This document shows, piece after piece, positions 42,432 to 52,009 of a DNA stretch of 64,000 nt (position 1 is its first letter; each line of letters opens with the position of its first letter). Where the stretch lies: contig PIVY01000003.1 of assembly GCA_003353795.1 (NCBI GenBank), forward strand, positions 1-64,000, read 5' to 3'. The notes beneath the pieces were generated by a model. The model saw only the letters and a list, made by a program, of their open reading frames with translations. It was not told the origin of the DNA and made no database searches. The DNA is from a bacterium (GTDB taxonomy: Bacteria; Krumholzibacteriota; Krumholzibacteriia; LZORAL124-64-63). The position numbers and the translations under genes were made by a program.

Positions 42432-45400
42432 TCATCCCTTCAGCGCCCGCTCCTCGCGCCAGGCGTAGAGCACCGGCACCACGAAGAGCGTGAGCAACGC
42501 CATGAGCATACCACCGAATGCGGGGATGGCCATGGGCACCATGATGTCGGCGCCGCGGCCGGTCAATGTGAGCACCGGCAGCAGGGCGAGGATGGTGGTG
42601 GCCGAGGTCATCAGGGCGGGGCGCACCCGGCGGCAGGCGCCGGCGATGACCTTGCGGCGCACGTCGTCACGGTCGACCGCGGTCCGGTCGCGGAAGCTCT
42701 GGCCGAGATAGGTGGCCATGATCACGCCGTCGTCCGTGGCGATGCCGAAGAGTGCGATGAAGCCCACCCAGACCGCCACCGAGAGATTCACGGTGTCGAT
42801 GCGGAAGAGTTGGCGCAGGTCGACGCCGAAGGGCGCCAGGTCCAGGAACCAGGGCTGACCGTAGAGCCACACCAGCCAGAAGCCGCCGGCCCAGGCCACG
42901 AAGATTCCGCCGAAGACCATGAAGGTCACCGCCAGCGACCGGAACTGCAGGTGTAGCACCAGCACGATCAAGAGCAGCACCACCGGCAGTACCAGCATGA
43001 GCGTTCGCTCGCTGCGAATCTGATTCTCGAAGCTGCCCGCGAAAGTCCAGCTCACGCCCTCGGGAATGACCAGGTCGCCGTCGGCACGCAGCCGCTCGAG
43101 ATGGTCGCGGGCCTGCGCCACCACATCCACCTCGGCGACGTCGGGTTGCTTGTCGAAGATCACGTAGCCCACCAGGAAGGTGTCCTCGCTCTTGATGGCC
43201 TGGGGACCACGCACGTAGCGCACGTCGGCCACCTCGCCCAGAGGCACGGCCACGCCGGAGGGAGTGCGGACCTCCACGGCGGCGAGATCTTCGAGGGAAT
43301 CACGACGTTCGCGCGGGTAGCGCACGCGCACCCCGTAACGCTCGCGGCCTTCCACGGTGACGGTGGCTTCGCGGCCGCCGACCGCGATCTGCAGGGCGTC
43401 TTGCACCTTGCTCACCGTGAGCCCGTGGCGGGCCAGCCGGTCGCGGTCGGGCACCATCTCGAGGTAGGGTTTGCCCACCACGCGGTCGGCCACCACGGTG
43501 GCCGGATTGATGGTCGGCACATCCTTGAGCGCGGACTCGATGGCCAGGGCCGCGGACTCGATGGCCTCCAGCGTGGGTCCCTTCACCTTCACGCCCATGG
43601 GCGCCCGCATGCCGGACTGGAGCATGACCAGGCGGGTGCTGATAGGCTGTAGCTTGGGGGCGCCGGTGGTGCCGGTAAGCCGGGCAACCGCCACGATCTC
43701 GTCCCAGATGTCGTCGGCGGAGCGGATGTGGTCGCGCCACTGGCGGACCCGATTCCCGTCGGCGTCGCGACCGTATTCCGGCACGTAGTTGATCACGGTC
43801 TCGATCATGGAGATGGGCGCCGGGTCGAGCGCGGTCTCGGCGCGACCGAGCTTCCCGACCACCTGATCCACCTCGGGCACCGTGAGCATGGCTTGGTCGA
43901 GTTTGCGCAGTACATCCATGGCCTCGCCCAGGCTGGCATGAGGCATGGTGGTGGGCATGTAGAGGAACGACCCCTCGTCCAGAGGGGGCATGAACTCCTT
44001 GCCCAGGCCGGGAAACGCGTGACGGGGACCGTTCCAGAGGCGGGCCCAGAACGTGCCGTCGCCGCGATCGCCGCCCACGCCGGGCAGCGGCGCGAACACC
44101 CGGTCGAAGCCGAGCCAGATCGTGGCGCCGCCGAGAACCACCAGGATCGGCAGCAGCAGGAACCGGCGCTTGCGCTGCAGGGCCGCCGCCAGGAGCCGCG
44201 GATAGGCGCGCTGGAATGCAGCGAACAGCAGCAACAAGCCGGCCACCGCCAGGGCCACGAACACTAGACTCACCAGCCACGATCGGTCGAGCCCCAGCGG
44301 GCGCCAGCGGTCGGCCAGGATCAGCAACGCCGTCACGGCCACCACGGCGCTCAGCACGCGACCGCGCAGCCAGCCAGGCAGGCGATGGACGGCGGCCTGC
44401 AGCCAGTCCGGACCGGGCCTGGTGCGCCGGCCGAGCACCAGATGTGCCATTGGCGGCAGCGCCACCACGGCCAGCAGCAGAGCGGCGACCAGGGCGAAGG
44501 TCTTGGTGAAGGCCAGCGGCCGGAATAGCTTGCCCTCCGCCGCGGTGAGCGCGAATACAGGAAGAAAACTGAGCACGGTGGTCAACAGCGCCGTGATGAT
44601 GGCCGGAGCCACCTCGGCGGCGGCGTCCCGGATCACCAGTCGACGGTCGGCATCGAGGTCGGACTCGCCGAGCCGGCGCTGGACGTTCTCGATGAGGATC
44701 ACGCCCATGTCCACCATGGTGCCGATGGCAATGGCGATGCCCGACAGCGCCACGATGTTGGCCTCGACCCCCACGGTCTTCATGGCCACGAAGCAGAGCA
44801 GCACGGCCACCGGCAGCAAGCCCGACACGAGCAGACTGCCGCCCAGGCTGCGCAGCATGAGCACGATCACCAGGACGGTGATCAGGATCTGCAACGTGAG
44901 CGCTTCACCCAGGGTGTCGAGGGTCTCGTGGATGAGCCCGGTGCGGTCGTAGAAGGGCACGATGGTGACCTTGCTCACGGTCCCGTCGGCCAGGGTGCGC
45001 TCGGGCAATGCGGGCGCGATCTCGGCGATGCGGGCCTTCACCCGTTCGATGGCCGCCAGGGGATTCTCGCCATAACGAACGACGACGATGCCGCCGGTCG
45101 CGTCGGCGCCCCCCACGTCGAGGGCGCCGCGGCGCAGGGCCGGCCCCCGCGTGACGTGGGCGATCTCGCCCACGGTGATCGGCACGTTGTCGCGCACGGC
45201 GACCACGCTGCGGGCGATGTCGTCGGTGCTGCGATAGAAGCCGGTGCCACGCACCACGTACTCCACGTGGTTGATCTCCATGGTGCGGGCGCCCACCTCG
45301 CGGTTGCCCTCGCGCACGGCACGGACGACCTCGTCGAGGTCCAGTTCGTACAGGCGCAGGGCGTCGGGATCCACCTCGACCTGGTACTCGGACCGATGGC

Positions 45401-45995
45401 CGCCCACCGAGGCCACCTCGGCGATTCCCTCGGCCGCCAGCAGCGCGTCGCGAACCTGGAAATCTTGGATGGTCCGCAGTTCCTGGGGATCCCAACCACC
45501 GGCCGGTCGGCCCTCGGCAGAACGACCCTCCAGGGTGTACATGAAGACCTGACCGAGCGCCGTGGCGTCCGGACCAAGGGCTGGCTGCACCTCGCCCGGC
45601 AACGTACCGGCGGGCAGGCTGGCGAGCTTCTCGAGAATGCGCGAGCGCGAATCGTGGAAGTCGGCGCCCTCCTCGAAGATCACGTAGATGGTGGAAAACC
45701 CGAAGAAGCTGTAGCTGCGCACCGTGCGCACCATGGGCACTCCGAGGAGCGCCGACGTGAGCGGGTAGGTGATCTGATCCTCCACGTCCCGCGGCGAACG
45801 ACCGGACCATTCGGTGAACACGATCTGCTGGTTCTCGCCCAGGTCAGGGATGGCGTCCACCGGCACGGGATCGCGCGGCACGCCGCCCAGATCCCAGTCG
45901 AACGGCGCCACCAGCACGCCCCAGCCCGCCAGCATGAGCACGCCCAGCAGCACCACCAGCTTGTTGTCCAGGCAGAAGCCGATGAGTCGGGTCAC
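42432..45995 (-). CDS. cusA: CusA/CzcA-type heavy-metal efflux RND permease
   Basis: VDAIPDLGENQQIVFTEWSGRSPRDVEDQITYPLTSALLGVPMVRTVRSYSFFGFSTIYVIFEEG; GLGKEFMPPLDEGSFLYMPTTMPHAS. Confidence 0.93.
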   Translation of the reverse strand: MTRLIGFCLDNKLVVLLGVLMLAGWGVLVAPFDWDLGGVPRDPVPVDAIPDLGENQQIVFTEWSGRSPRDVEDQITYPLTSALLGVPMVRTVRSYSFFGFSTIYVIFEEGADFHDSRSRILEKLASLPAGTLPGEVQPALGPDATALGQVFMYTLEGRSAEGRPAGGWDPQELRTIQDFQVRDALLAAEGIAEVASVGGHRSEYQVEVDPDALRLYELDLDEVVRAVREGNREVGARTMEINHVEYVVRGTGFYRSTDDIARSVVAVRDNVPITVGEIAHVTRGPALRRGALDVGGADATGGIVVVRYGENPLAAIERVKARIAEIAPALPERTLADGTVSKVTIVPFYDRTGLIHETLDTLGEALTLQILITVLVIVLMLRSLGGSLLVSGLLPVAVLLCFVAMKTVGVEANIVALSGIAIAIGTMVDMGVILIENVQRRLGESDLDADRRLVIRDAAAEVAPAIITALLTTVLSFLPVFALTAAEGKLFRPLAFTKTFALVAALLLAVVALPPMAHLVLGRRTRPGPDWLQAAVHRLPGWLRGRVLSAVVAVTALLILADRWRPLGLDRSWLVSLVFVALAVAGLLLLFAAFQRAYPRLLAAALQRKRRFLLLPILVVLGGATIWLGFDRVFAPLPGVGGDRGDGTFWARLWNGPRHAFPGLGKEFMPPLDEGSFLYMPTTMPHASLGEAMDVLRKLDQAMLTVPEVDQVVGKLGRAETALDPAPISMIETVINYVPEYGRDADGNRVRQWRDHIRSADDIWDEIVAVARLTGTTGAPKLQPISTRLVMLQSGMRAPMGVKVKGPTLEAIESAALAIESALKDVPTINPATVVADRVVGKPYLEMVPDRDRLARHGLTVSKVQDALQIAVGGREATVTVEGRERYGVRVRYPRERRDSLEDLAAVEVRTPSGVAVPLGEVADVRYVRGPQAIKSEDTFLVGYVIFDKQPDVAEVDVVAQARDHLERLRADGDLVIPEGVSWTFAGSFENQIRSERTLMLVLPVVLLLIVLVLHLQFRSLAVTFMVFGGIFVAWAGGFWLVWLYGQPWFLDLAPFGVDLRQLFRIDTVNLSVAVWVGFIALFGIATDDGVIMATYLGQSFRDRTAVDRDDVRRKVIAGACRRVRPALMTSATTILALLPVLTLTGRGADIMVPMAIPAFGGMLMALLTLFVVPVLYAWREERALKG

Positions 45996-47764
45996 GAGCC
46001 GCCCTCCTCGGCGCCGATTCGCGCGACCTCACTGCCGCAGCGCAGCATCATGGAGCCGTAGTAGGGGTTGGCCGTGGTCGGGTCGCGCTGGATCCAGTAC
46101 GCGCCCTTGTTGTCGAAGGCCATGGGACAGTGGAACCGTCGCACGGCGCCGTCCTCGCCGTAGCCGGCGGCCTCGAGAGTCGCCCACAGCAGGTCGGACA
46201 CCGGCTCGAAGGCCTGCCGACGGGCCGCGATGTCGCCGGCGGCGGCGAGAGTCGAGGCGGCGGGATGCAGGTCGGCGGGCACCGCGGCGCCGGCGCCGTG
46301 AAGCGCCTTGGCCAGGGCGGCGGCCGCCTGCTCTGAATCCTCGGCGGCGTCGGCCGCCAGGGCAGTCTGGAGGTCCAGGTAGCGGCCGAGCAGGTCGGGC
46401 GCCACGGCCAGGAATCCGTCGGGCACCGTGATCGATTCGGGCTCGGGGGCCGCCGGCGCCGACCCGGGTTCACCGTGATGGTGACCGCCGCCGGATCCGC
46501 CGCCATCGGGCAGCATCATGCTGGGCCGAGCCTGGATCTGCAGCTCGCTGTCGAGCTTGAAGGCGCCGTGCACCACGACCAGTTCGCCCTCGCCCAGGCC
46601 GTCGCTAACCAGGTACCAGTCGCCGGCTCGCGGACCGAGCGTCACTTCGCGACCGCGAAAGATCGGCTCCTCACCCGGCTCGCGCAGGTAGACCACGGCG
46701 CGTTCGCCGGTCACGAGCGGCGCGGTGGCCGGCACCACCAGCGGCGGCATGGCATCGTCGCGGCCGGCGCGTGGCCGACCGTCGGCGGCGAGTTCCACGA
46801 GCACTCGTCCCCGGGCCAGCATGCCCGGGCGCAACCGCCCGTCCGGGTTGTCGGCTTCGAGTCGAACCGACACGGTGCGCGTGCGGTCGTCCACCACCGG
46901 ATCGACGAAGACGATGATGCCGTCGAACACCTCGCCAGGCGAGGCGGTGACCGTGAACGCCACCGACTGCCCCGCTGCGAGCCAGGGCAGGTCTCGCTCG
47001 TAGGCGGCGAGCTCGACCCAGACACTGGAGAGGTCGGCAATGGTCAGCAGGGGTTGACCGGTGGCGACGTACGCGCCCTCCACGGCGTCCTTGCGCACCA
47101 CGGTGCCGGCCACCGGTGAGCTGATGGTGATGCGATCGCCACCCTCGGCGGCGACCTGATCGGGATCGACGTCCCACAGGCGCAGCCGTTCCCGCACCGA
47201 ACGTAGGTTGGCCTCGGCGCCCGGCTCGCCGCGTTCCGCTGCGGCGCGGGCGGCCAGCAGTTCGGCCCGAGCGCGATAGAGATCCGGCGAGTAGACATCG
47301 GCCAGAGGTTCGCCCTGCCGCACCTCGCGACCGGTGAAGTCCACGTGCAGGCGGTCGAGCCGGCCCGGCACCCGCGCGGTGATTACCCGTTGCCGAGTCT
47401 CATCGGCGGTGACCTTGCCGACGAGCGCCAGTTCCCGCGCCACGAAACGGCGCTCGATCGGGGCGGTGGTGATCTCGGCCAGCGCCACGGCACTTTTGGA
47501 AAGCCGCAGGTCGCGCGGGCCGAGTCCCTCGCTGGTGTCCGACATCAGGGGAATCAGGTCCATGAAGCAGATGGGACACTGGCCGAACTCCGGCAGCTGG
47601 ATCTGCGGGTGCATGCTGCAGGTCCAGGCCGTGGGCTGGTCGGCGGTCGCCATGTCATGCGCGGGATCACCGGCGGTACCACCACCGCCGCGCAGGACGA
47701 ACCCGAGCAGGAAGGCGGCCACGATGGCGGCGACGGTGATGGCGGTCCGGTAGCGGCGGAGCAT
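45992..47764 (-). CDS. cusB: Efflux RND periplasmic adaptor (CusB-like) with N-terminal heavy-metal-binding motif
   Basis: TCSMHPQIQLPEFGQCPICFMDLIPL; ITARVPGRLDRLHVDFTGREVRQGEPLADVYSPDLYRARAELL; C-term FHCPMAFDNKGAYWIQRDPTTANPYYGSMMLRCG. Confidence 0.92.
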   Translation of the reverse strand: MLRRYRTAITVAAIVAAFLLGFVLRGGGGTAGDPAHDMATADQPTAWTCSMHPQIQLPEFGQCPICFMDLIPLMSDTSEGLGPRDLRLSKSAVALAEITTAPIERRFVARELALVGKVTADETRQRVITARVPGRLDRLHVDFTGREVRQGEPLADVYSPDLYRARAELLAARAAAERGEPGAEANLRSVRERLRLWDVDPDQVAAEGGDRITISSPVAGTVVRKDAVEGAYVATGQPLLTIADLSSVWVELAAYERDLPWLAAGQSVAFTVTASPGEVFDGIIVFVDPVVDDRTRTVSVRLEADNPDGRLRPGMLARGRVLVELAADGRPRAGRDDAMPPLVVPATAPLVTGERAVVYLREPGEEPIFRGREVTLGPRAGDWYLVSDGLGEGELVVVHGAFKLDSELQIQARPSMMLPDGGGSGGGHHHGEPGSAPAAPEPESITVPDGFLAVAPDLLGRYLDLQTALAADAAEDSEQAAAALAKALHGAGAAVPADLHPAASTLAAAGDIAARRQAFEPVSDLLWATLEAAGYGEDGAVRRFHCPMAFDNKGAYWIQRDPTTANPYYGSMMLRCGSEVARIGAEEGGS

Positions 47765-47774
47765 CTCGCTTCTC

Positions 47775-49025
47775 CTAGTTTCGGTAGGCGGCCGGCACGT
47801 GGCCGGTCGCCTCGTCGAGATCGGCCGTCGCCACGACGAGATCGTGACGGGCGGCCAGCAGTCCATGCTCGAGTTCCAGCAGGGTTCGTTCGGCGGCCAG
47901 CACGTCTGCGAAGCTCGCACCGCCGGTCTGGTATCCCGCCAGGACGGCTTCGTAAGCCTGGCGCGCCCTCGGCAGGAGTTCGCGGTCGTGCAGGTCACGG
48001 CGTCGTTCGGCATCGCGCAGGGCCACGGCGGCCCTGGTACGCAGCGCGGTCAGCGCCTGATCGCGGGCCACGCGGGTGGCGTCGAGGGAGCGGGCGCGGG
48101 CCTCGGCGGCCGCGGTGGCGCCGTCGTGCTTGCCGCGCCAGAGTGGAACGGTCACGCCGAACTTGGCGACCCAGGCGTCCTTGCCGCTGTCGGGCATGGT
48201 CGGATCGACCGCGTCTCCGACCTGGATCCAGTCGACCCCCAGCGATAGAGCCGGCCAGCCACCGCGACGAGCCGCCTCGGCCTCGAGCCGGACCGCCGTC
48301 GCGTCGTGGTCGAGGATCTCCAGTTGCGGATGAACGGCCGTCGTATCGGCGGCGGTCGCGCCGACCTCGGGAGTGAGGTTCGCCGGCAGTTCCAGCGCCG
48401 CCCGGGGATCCCGACCGAGCGCAGCGTTGAGATTGGCCGCAGCGGCGAGGGTCTCGTCGGTCAGGCTGCGCAGCCGGTCCTCGAGACGCGCTATCTCCAG
48501 CTGAGCCTGCAGCAGATCGCCGTACCCGTTCTGACCGGCCTCGTATCCCGACCGGACCGCGCCCTCCAGCGAGCGCACGATCTCCAGCTGGCGGGCGGTG
48601 ACATCCAGGGTCTCGGCCAGCCAGGCCGCCTGAGCCCAGGACCGGCGCACGTTGGCCGCGACGGTCACCGCCACCTGACGCTGGCCTGCGGCGGCCATGT
48701 CGACCCGCGCGGCCGCCGCATCGCCCCGTGCTCCCAGGGTGCCGGGCCAGGGCAGCGGTTGTTGCAACGACAGCACGCGCTGCTGGGGACCGACCCGGGT
48801 CTCCACCGGCTCGATCATCTCGCCCCACCGGAACACGGGATCAGGCAAGGAACCCACCTGATCGACCCGGGCCACGGCCGCCTCCCAACCGGCATCGGCC
48901 GCCGCCAGCGCGGGATGCTGGTCCATGGCGTACGCCACCAGTCCGTCCAGGTCCTGGGGATCGGGGAGTTCGAGAGTTTCAGCCGCCGCCGAGGCCGCGG
49001 CCAGGAGCAGGAGGATCGCCACCAC
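47775..49025 (-). CDS. TolC-family outer-membrane efflux protein (CusC-like)
   Basis: GTG start; LDGLVAYAMDQHPALAAADAGWEAAVARVDQVGSLPDPVFRWGEMIEPVETRVGPQQRVLSLQQPLPWPG. Confidence 0.88.
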   Translation of the reverse strand: MVAILLLLAAASAAAETLELPDPQDLDGLVAYAMDQHPALAAADAGWEAAVARVDQVGSLPDPVFRWGEMIEPVETRVGPQQRVLSLQQPLPWPGTLGARGDAAAARVDMAAAGQRQVAVTVAANVRRSWAQAAWLAETLDVTARQLEIVRSLEGAVRSGYEAGQNGYGDLLQAQLEIARLEDRLRSLTDETLAAAANLNAALGRDPRAALELPANLTPEVGATAADTTAVHPQLEILDHDATAVRLEAEAARRGGWPALSLGVDWIQVGDAVDPTMPDSGKDAWVAKFGVTVPLWRGKHDGATAAAEARARSLDATRVARDQALTALRTRAAVALRDAERRRDLHDRELLPRARQAYEAVLAGYQTGGASFADVLAAERTLLELEHGLLAARHDLVVATADLDEATGHVPAAYRN

Positions 49026-49126
49026 TAGCGGTCCCTCCCGGATTGCTCCTCGCGCGGGCCCCGCAGGGCCAGCCAGATGAGGACGGCCAGCACGGTCGCC
49101 GCCAGGATATTCAGTATCAGCGTCAT
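49025..49126 (-). CDS. 33-aa single-TM small protein, first gene of the efflux operon
   Basis: MTLILNILAATVLAVLIWLALRGPREEQSGRDR; AAGGTGA SD upstream; TAG overlaps the GTG start of the TolC gene by 1 nt. Below the ORF-track length cut-off. Confidence 0.6.
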   Translation of the reverse strand: MTLILNILAATVLAVLIWLALRGPREEQSGRDR

Positions 49127-49161
49127 TTCGATCACCTTTCAGGAACGATGCATACCGGTCT

Positions 49162-49177
49162 TGCATGGATGGGGCCA
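49162..49177 (-). promoter_or_regulatory. Candidate sigma-54 (-24/-12) promoter for the efflux operon
   Basis: Minus strand TGGCCCC-ATCC-ATGCA against TGGCACG-N4-TTGCW; GG and GC with correct 10-nt spacing, ~25-nt leader to ATG. Confidence 0.55.
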
Positions 49178-49226
49178 CAATTCAACTCATTGCCATGAAG
49201 TGATTTAAGGATTGAAGAGATGCGGG

Positions 49227-49274
49227 ATGGAGAATATTCTCTATCGTGATTCATGGGTCCATGGAGAATATTCT
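49227..49274. repeat. Two direct copies of ATGGAGAATATTCT containing the palindrome AGAATATTCT; candidate regulator sites
   Basis: Copies at 49227-49240 and 49261-49274, 34 bp apart; first extends to GAGAATATTCTC. Confidence 0.75.
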
Positions 49275-49297
49275 TCACATCCTGGAGGAGGCGGCGC

Positions 49298-50356
49298 GTG
49301 ACTCGCATGCTCAAATCGTATGGTCTGGTGGCCCTGATGGTGCTGGTCGTCACGCTGATGCACTACAACACCGCCATGCACATCCACGCCGCCCACGGCA
49401 TCTACCGGCGACTCTACTACTTCCCCATCATCGTCGCCGCATTCCGGGGCGGCCGGACCGCCGGCGTGGTCACGGCCCTGGCGATCTGTCTGCTCTATAT
49501 CCCCCACGCCTTCGGACTGATCGGCCACGACCCGGCGCCAAACCTGGAAAAGATTCTGGAGATGGTGCTCTACCTGGCCGTGGGTCTGGTCACCGGCACC
49601 CTTGAGGACCGCGACCGCCGCACGCGCCGTCGCCTGCAGGATTCCCTCGACGAACGCGAGCGACTGCAGCAGGAACTGGTGCGCCGCGAACGGCTGGCCG
49701 CCGTGGGCCAGCTCTCGGCCGGGCTCGCTCATGAGATCCGCAATCCCCTGGCGAGCATCAAGGGCGCCACCGAAGTCCTGCAGGATCACGAGCCGGCCGA
49801 CTCAGGGCGGGGCCGCATGTTGACCATCGTGCGCGAGGAAGCCGCCCGCCTCAACGACGTGCTCACCCGCTTCCTGACCTTCGCCCGCCCCGCCACCGGC
49901 GACCGCACGCGCTTCGATCTCGCCGACGAGGTGACCCATCTCGCCGGGTTGCTCGACCACCGCGACGGGGCCCCCACCGTCCGCTATGAACCGACCGGCG
50001 AACCGTTCCCCATCGACGCCGACCGCGACGCCATCCGCCAGGTCATGCTCAACCTCGGCCTCAACGCCGCGGAGGCCGCCGGCCCGGCGCCCGAGGGGAC
50101 GGTCGAACTGTCTCTCGCACGCGACGGCGATACCCACCGGATCACCGTCACCGACAACGGCCCCGGTTTCACGACCGCCGCGGTGGCGAACCTCGGCACG
50201 CCGTTCTTCACCACCCGCGACGGCGGTACCGGGCTGGGCCTGGCCACGAGCCTGCGCATCGTCCGCGATCACGTCGGCGACCTCACCGTGGACGAGGCGC
50301 ACGCGGGCGGTGCTCGGGTCGTGATACGATTGCCTGCCGCCACGGGAGGTGCCTGA
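49298..50356 (+). CDS. Sensor histidine kinase with N-terminal TM domain
   Basis: GTG start with GGAGGAGG SD; AVGQLSAGLAHEIRNPLASIKGATEVL..RQVMLNLGLNAAEA..DNGPGF..GTGLGLATSLRIV. Confidence 0.93.
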   Translation: MTRMLKSYGLVALMVLVVTLMHYNTAMHIHAAHGIYRRLYYFPIIVAAFRGGRTAGVVTALAICLLYIPHAFGLIGHDPAPNLEKILEMVLYLAVGLVTGTLEDRDRRTRRRLQDSLDERERLQQELVRRERLAAVGQLSAGLAHEIRNPLASIKGATEVLQDHEPADSGRGRMLTIVREEAARLNDVLTRFLTFARPATGDRTRFDLADEVTHLAGLLDHRDGAPTVRYEPTGEPFPIDADRDAIRQVMLNLGLNAAEAAGPAPEGTVELSLARDGDTHRITVTDNGPGFTTAAVANLGTPFFTTRDGGTGLGLATSLRIVRDHVGDLTVDEAHAGGARVVIRLPAATGGA

Positions 50357-51726
50357 TGGCGCGCGTGCTGCTCATCGACGACGACCGCAACCTGCGCGAG
50401 GTGGTGGGGTTCATGCTGCGCGAAGCCGGCCACGAGGTGGACGACGCCGGGTCGGCCGAGGAAGGCCTCGCACTCTTCGGACGCGCCGGCACCGACCTGG
50501 TGCTCACCGACATGAAGATGCCCGGCCGCAGCGGCATGGATGTCCTGCGCGAGGTCCAGCCCACGGGCACTCCCGTGATCCTGCTGACGGCCCACGGAAC
50601 CGTGAGCCAGGCCGTAGAAGCCATGCGCCTGGGAGCGTCATCTTACCTGCTCAAGCCCTTCGAACGTGCCGAGTTGCTGGTGACAATGGAGAAGGCCCTG
50701 GCCGAGGGCGCCATGCGCCGCGACAACGCCAACCTGCGCGATCTCCTGCGACGCAAGCAGGCTGACGGCGGCATGGTCTACCGCTCCGACGCCATGGCTC
50801 GCCTGATCGACGAGGCCCGACTCGCCGCCGCCAGCGACGCATCGATTCTCGTGACCGGCGAGAGCGGCACCGGCAAGGAACTGATCGCGCGACTGATCCA
50901 CGACGGCAGCCCACGCTGGGAAGGTCCCTTCGTGGCGGTCAATTGCGGCGCCATCGCCGGCGACCTGGCCGAGTCGGAACTCTTCGGTCACCAGCGGGGC
51001 GCATTCACCGGCGCCGACCGCGACCACCCCGGCCGCATCCGCGCCGCCGACCGCGGCACCCTGCTCCTCGACGAGATCGGCGAACTCCCCACCGGGCTCC
51101 AGCCCAAGTTCCTGCGGGCTCTCGAGACGCGGCAGATCGATCCCGTCGGAGCCACGGCTCCCGTTCCCGTGGACTTCCGGCTGGTGTGCGCCACCAACCG
51201 CGACCTGGTGGCTGCGGCCCGCGACGGCGGGTTCCGCGAGGATCTCTACTACCGCATCGCCATCGTCACGCTCCTCGTGCCGCCACTGCGCGAGCGCCCC
51301 GAGGACATCGCCCCCATCTGGGATCACTTCACCCAGTTGCACGGCGGCGACGAGGTGACCACGTCGTCGCAGTTGCGAGCCGAACTCGAATCCCGCCCAT
51401 GGCCCGGCAATGTCCGCGAACTGCGCAACCTGAACCAGCGGCTCGTGGTTCTGCGTCGCACCGATGGCCTGGCCCTCGCCGACCTCGAGCGCGTCGAGCA
51501 AAGCGGAATCAGTCGCCCACGGATCGACGCCGTGACGGCTGCCGGCGACGACCGCCCCCTCCTCGGCGCACTGCCCGACGACCACCTCGATCTGCCCGGA
51601 CTCGAACGCGAGGTGATCCGCCGCGCCCTCGCCCGCTTCGACGGCAACAAGTCGCGAACCGCGGAGTACCTGGGGATTCCGCGACATGTCCTCGTATATC
51701 GACTCAAGAAGCAACGGGAGGCATGA
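50356..51726 (+). CDS. NtrC-family sigma-54-dependent response regulator
   Basis: Receiver DDDRNLRE..LTDMKMPGRSG; GESGTGKELIARLIH; ELFGHQRGAFTGAD; Fis-type HTH at C-terminus. Confidence 0.95.
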   Translation: MARVLLIDDDRNLREVVGFMLREAGHEVDDAGSAEEGLALFGRAGTDLVLTDMKMPGRSGMDVLREVQPTGTPVILLTAHGTVSQAVEAMRLGASSYLLKPFERAELLVTMEKALAEGAMRRDNANLRDLLRRKQADGGMVYRSDAMARLIDEARLAAASDASILVTGESGTGKELIARLIHDGSPRWEGPFVAVNCGAIAGDLAESELFGHQRGAFTGADRDHPGRIRAADRGTLLLDEIGELPTGLQPKFLRALETRQIDPVGATAPVPVDFRLVCATNRDLVAAARDGGFREDLYYRIAIVTLLVPPLRERPEDIAPIWDHFTQLHGGDEVTTSSQLRAELESRPWPGNVRELRNLNQRLVVLRRTDGLALADLERVEQSGISRPRIDAVTAAGDDRPLLGALPDDHLDLPGLEREVIRRALARFDGNKSRTAEYLGIPRHVLVYRLKKQREA

Positions 51727-51920
51727 GCATGCCCTACGACGAGGGACTGGCCGCCATGGTGGAAGACGCCACCGCCGGCCGCGACGTGCCTTTCGACATC
51801 ACCGGAAAGGCGCTCAAGGGCTGGATCATGGTTCCGCCCAAGAGCCTCGGCGAACCGGACGCGGTGACGGCATGGGTCGAACGTGGGCTGGCCTTCGCCG
51901 CGAGCCTGCCGGCCAAGTAG
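51723..51920 (+). CDS. Short TfoX N-terminal-domain-like protein lacking the central core
   Basis: MSMPYDEGLAAMVEDATAGRD-VPFDITGKALKGWIMVPPKSLGEPDAVTAWVERGLAFAASLPAK; ATGA overlap with the regulator. Confidence 0.65.
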   Translation: MSMPYDEGLAAMVEDATAGRDVPFDITGKALKGWIMVPPKSLGEPDAVTAWVERGLAFAASLPAK

Positions 51921-52009
51921 ATGAAGTCGACCGGCGGCCACTCGCGTGACCGCCGGTCATCCCCGCTCCGTGTTGTTCGCCGTCGGGGTGGGAATCGTTG
52001 ATCTATGAT

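Noticed and set aside
49178-49196. Alternative sigma-54 match TGGCAATGAGTTGAA on the minus strand
   Set aside because: GG-to-GC spacing is off by one and the -12 GC is GA; the site at 49162-49177 fits better.
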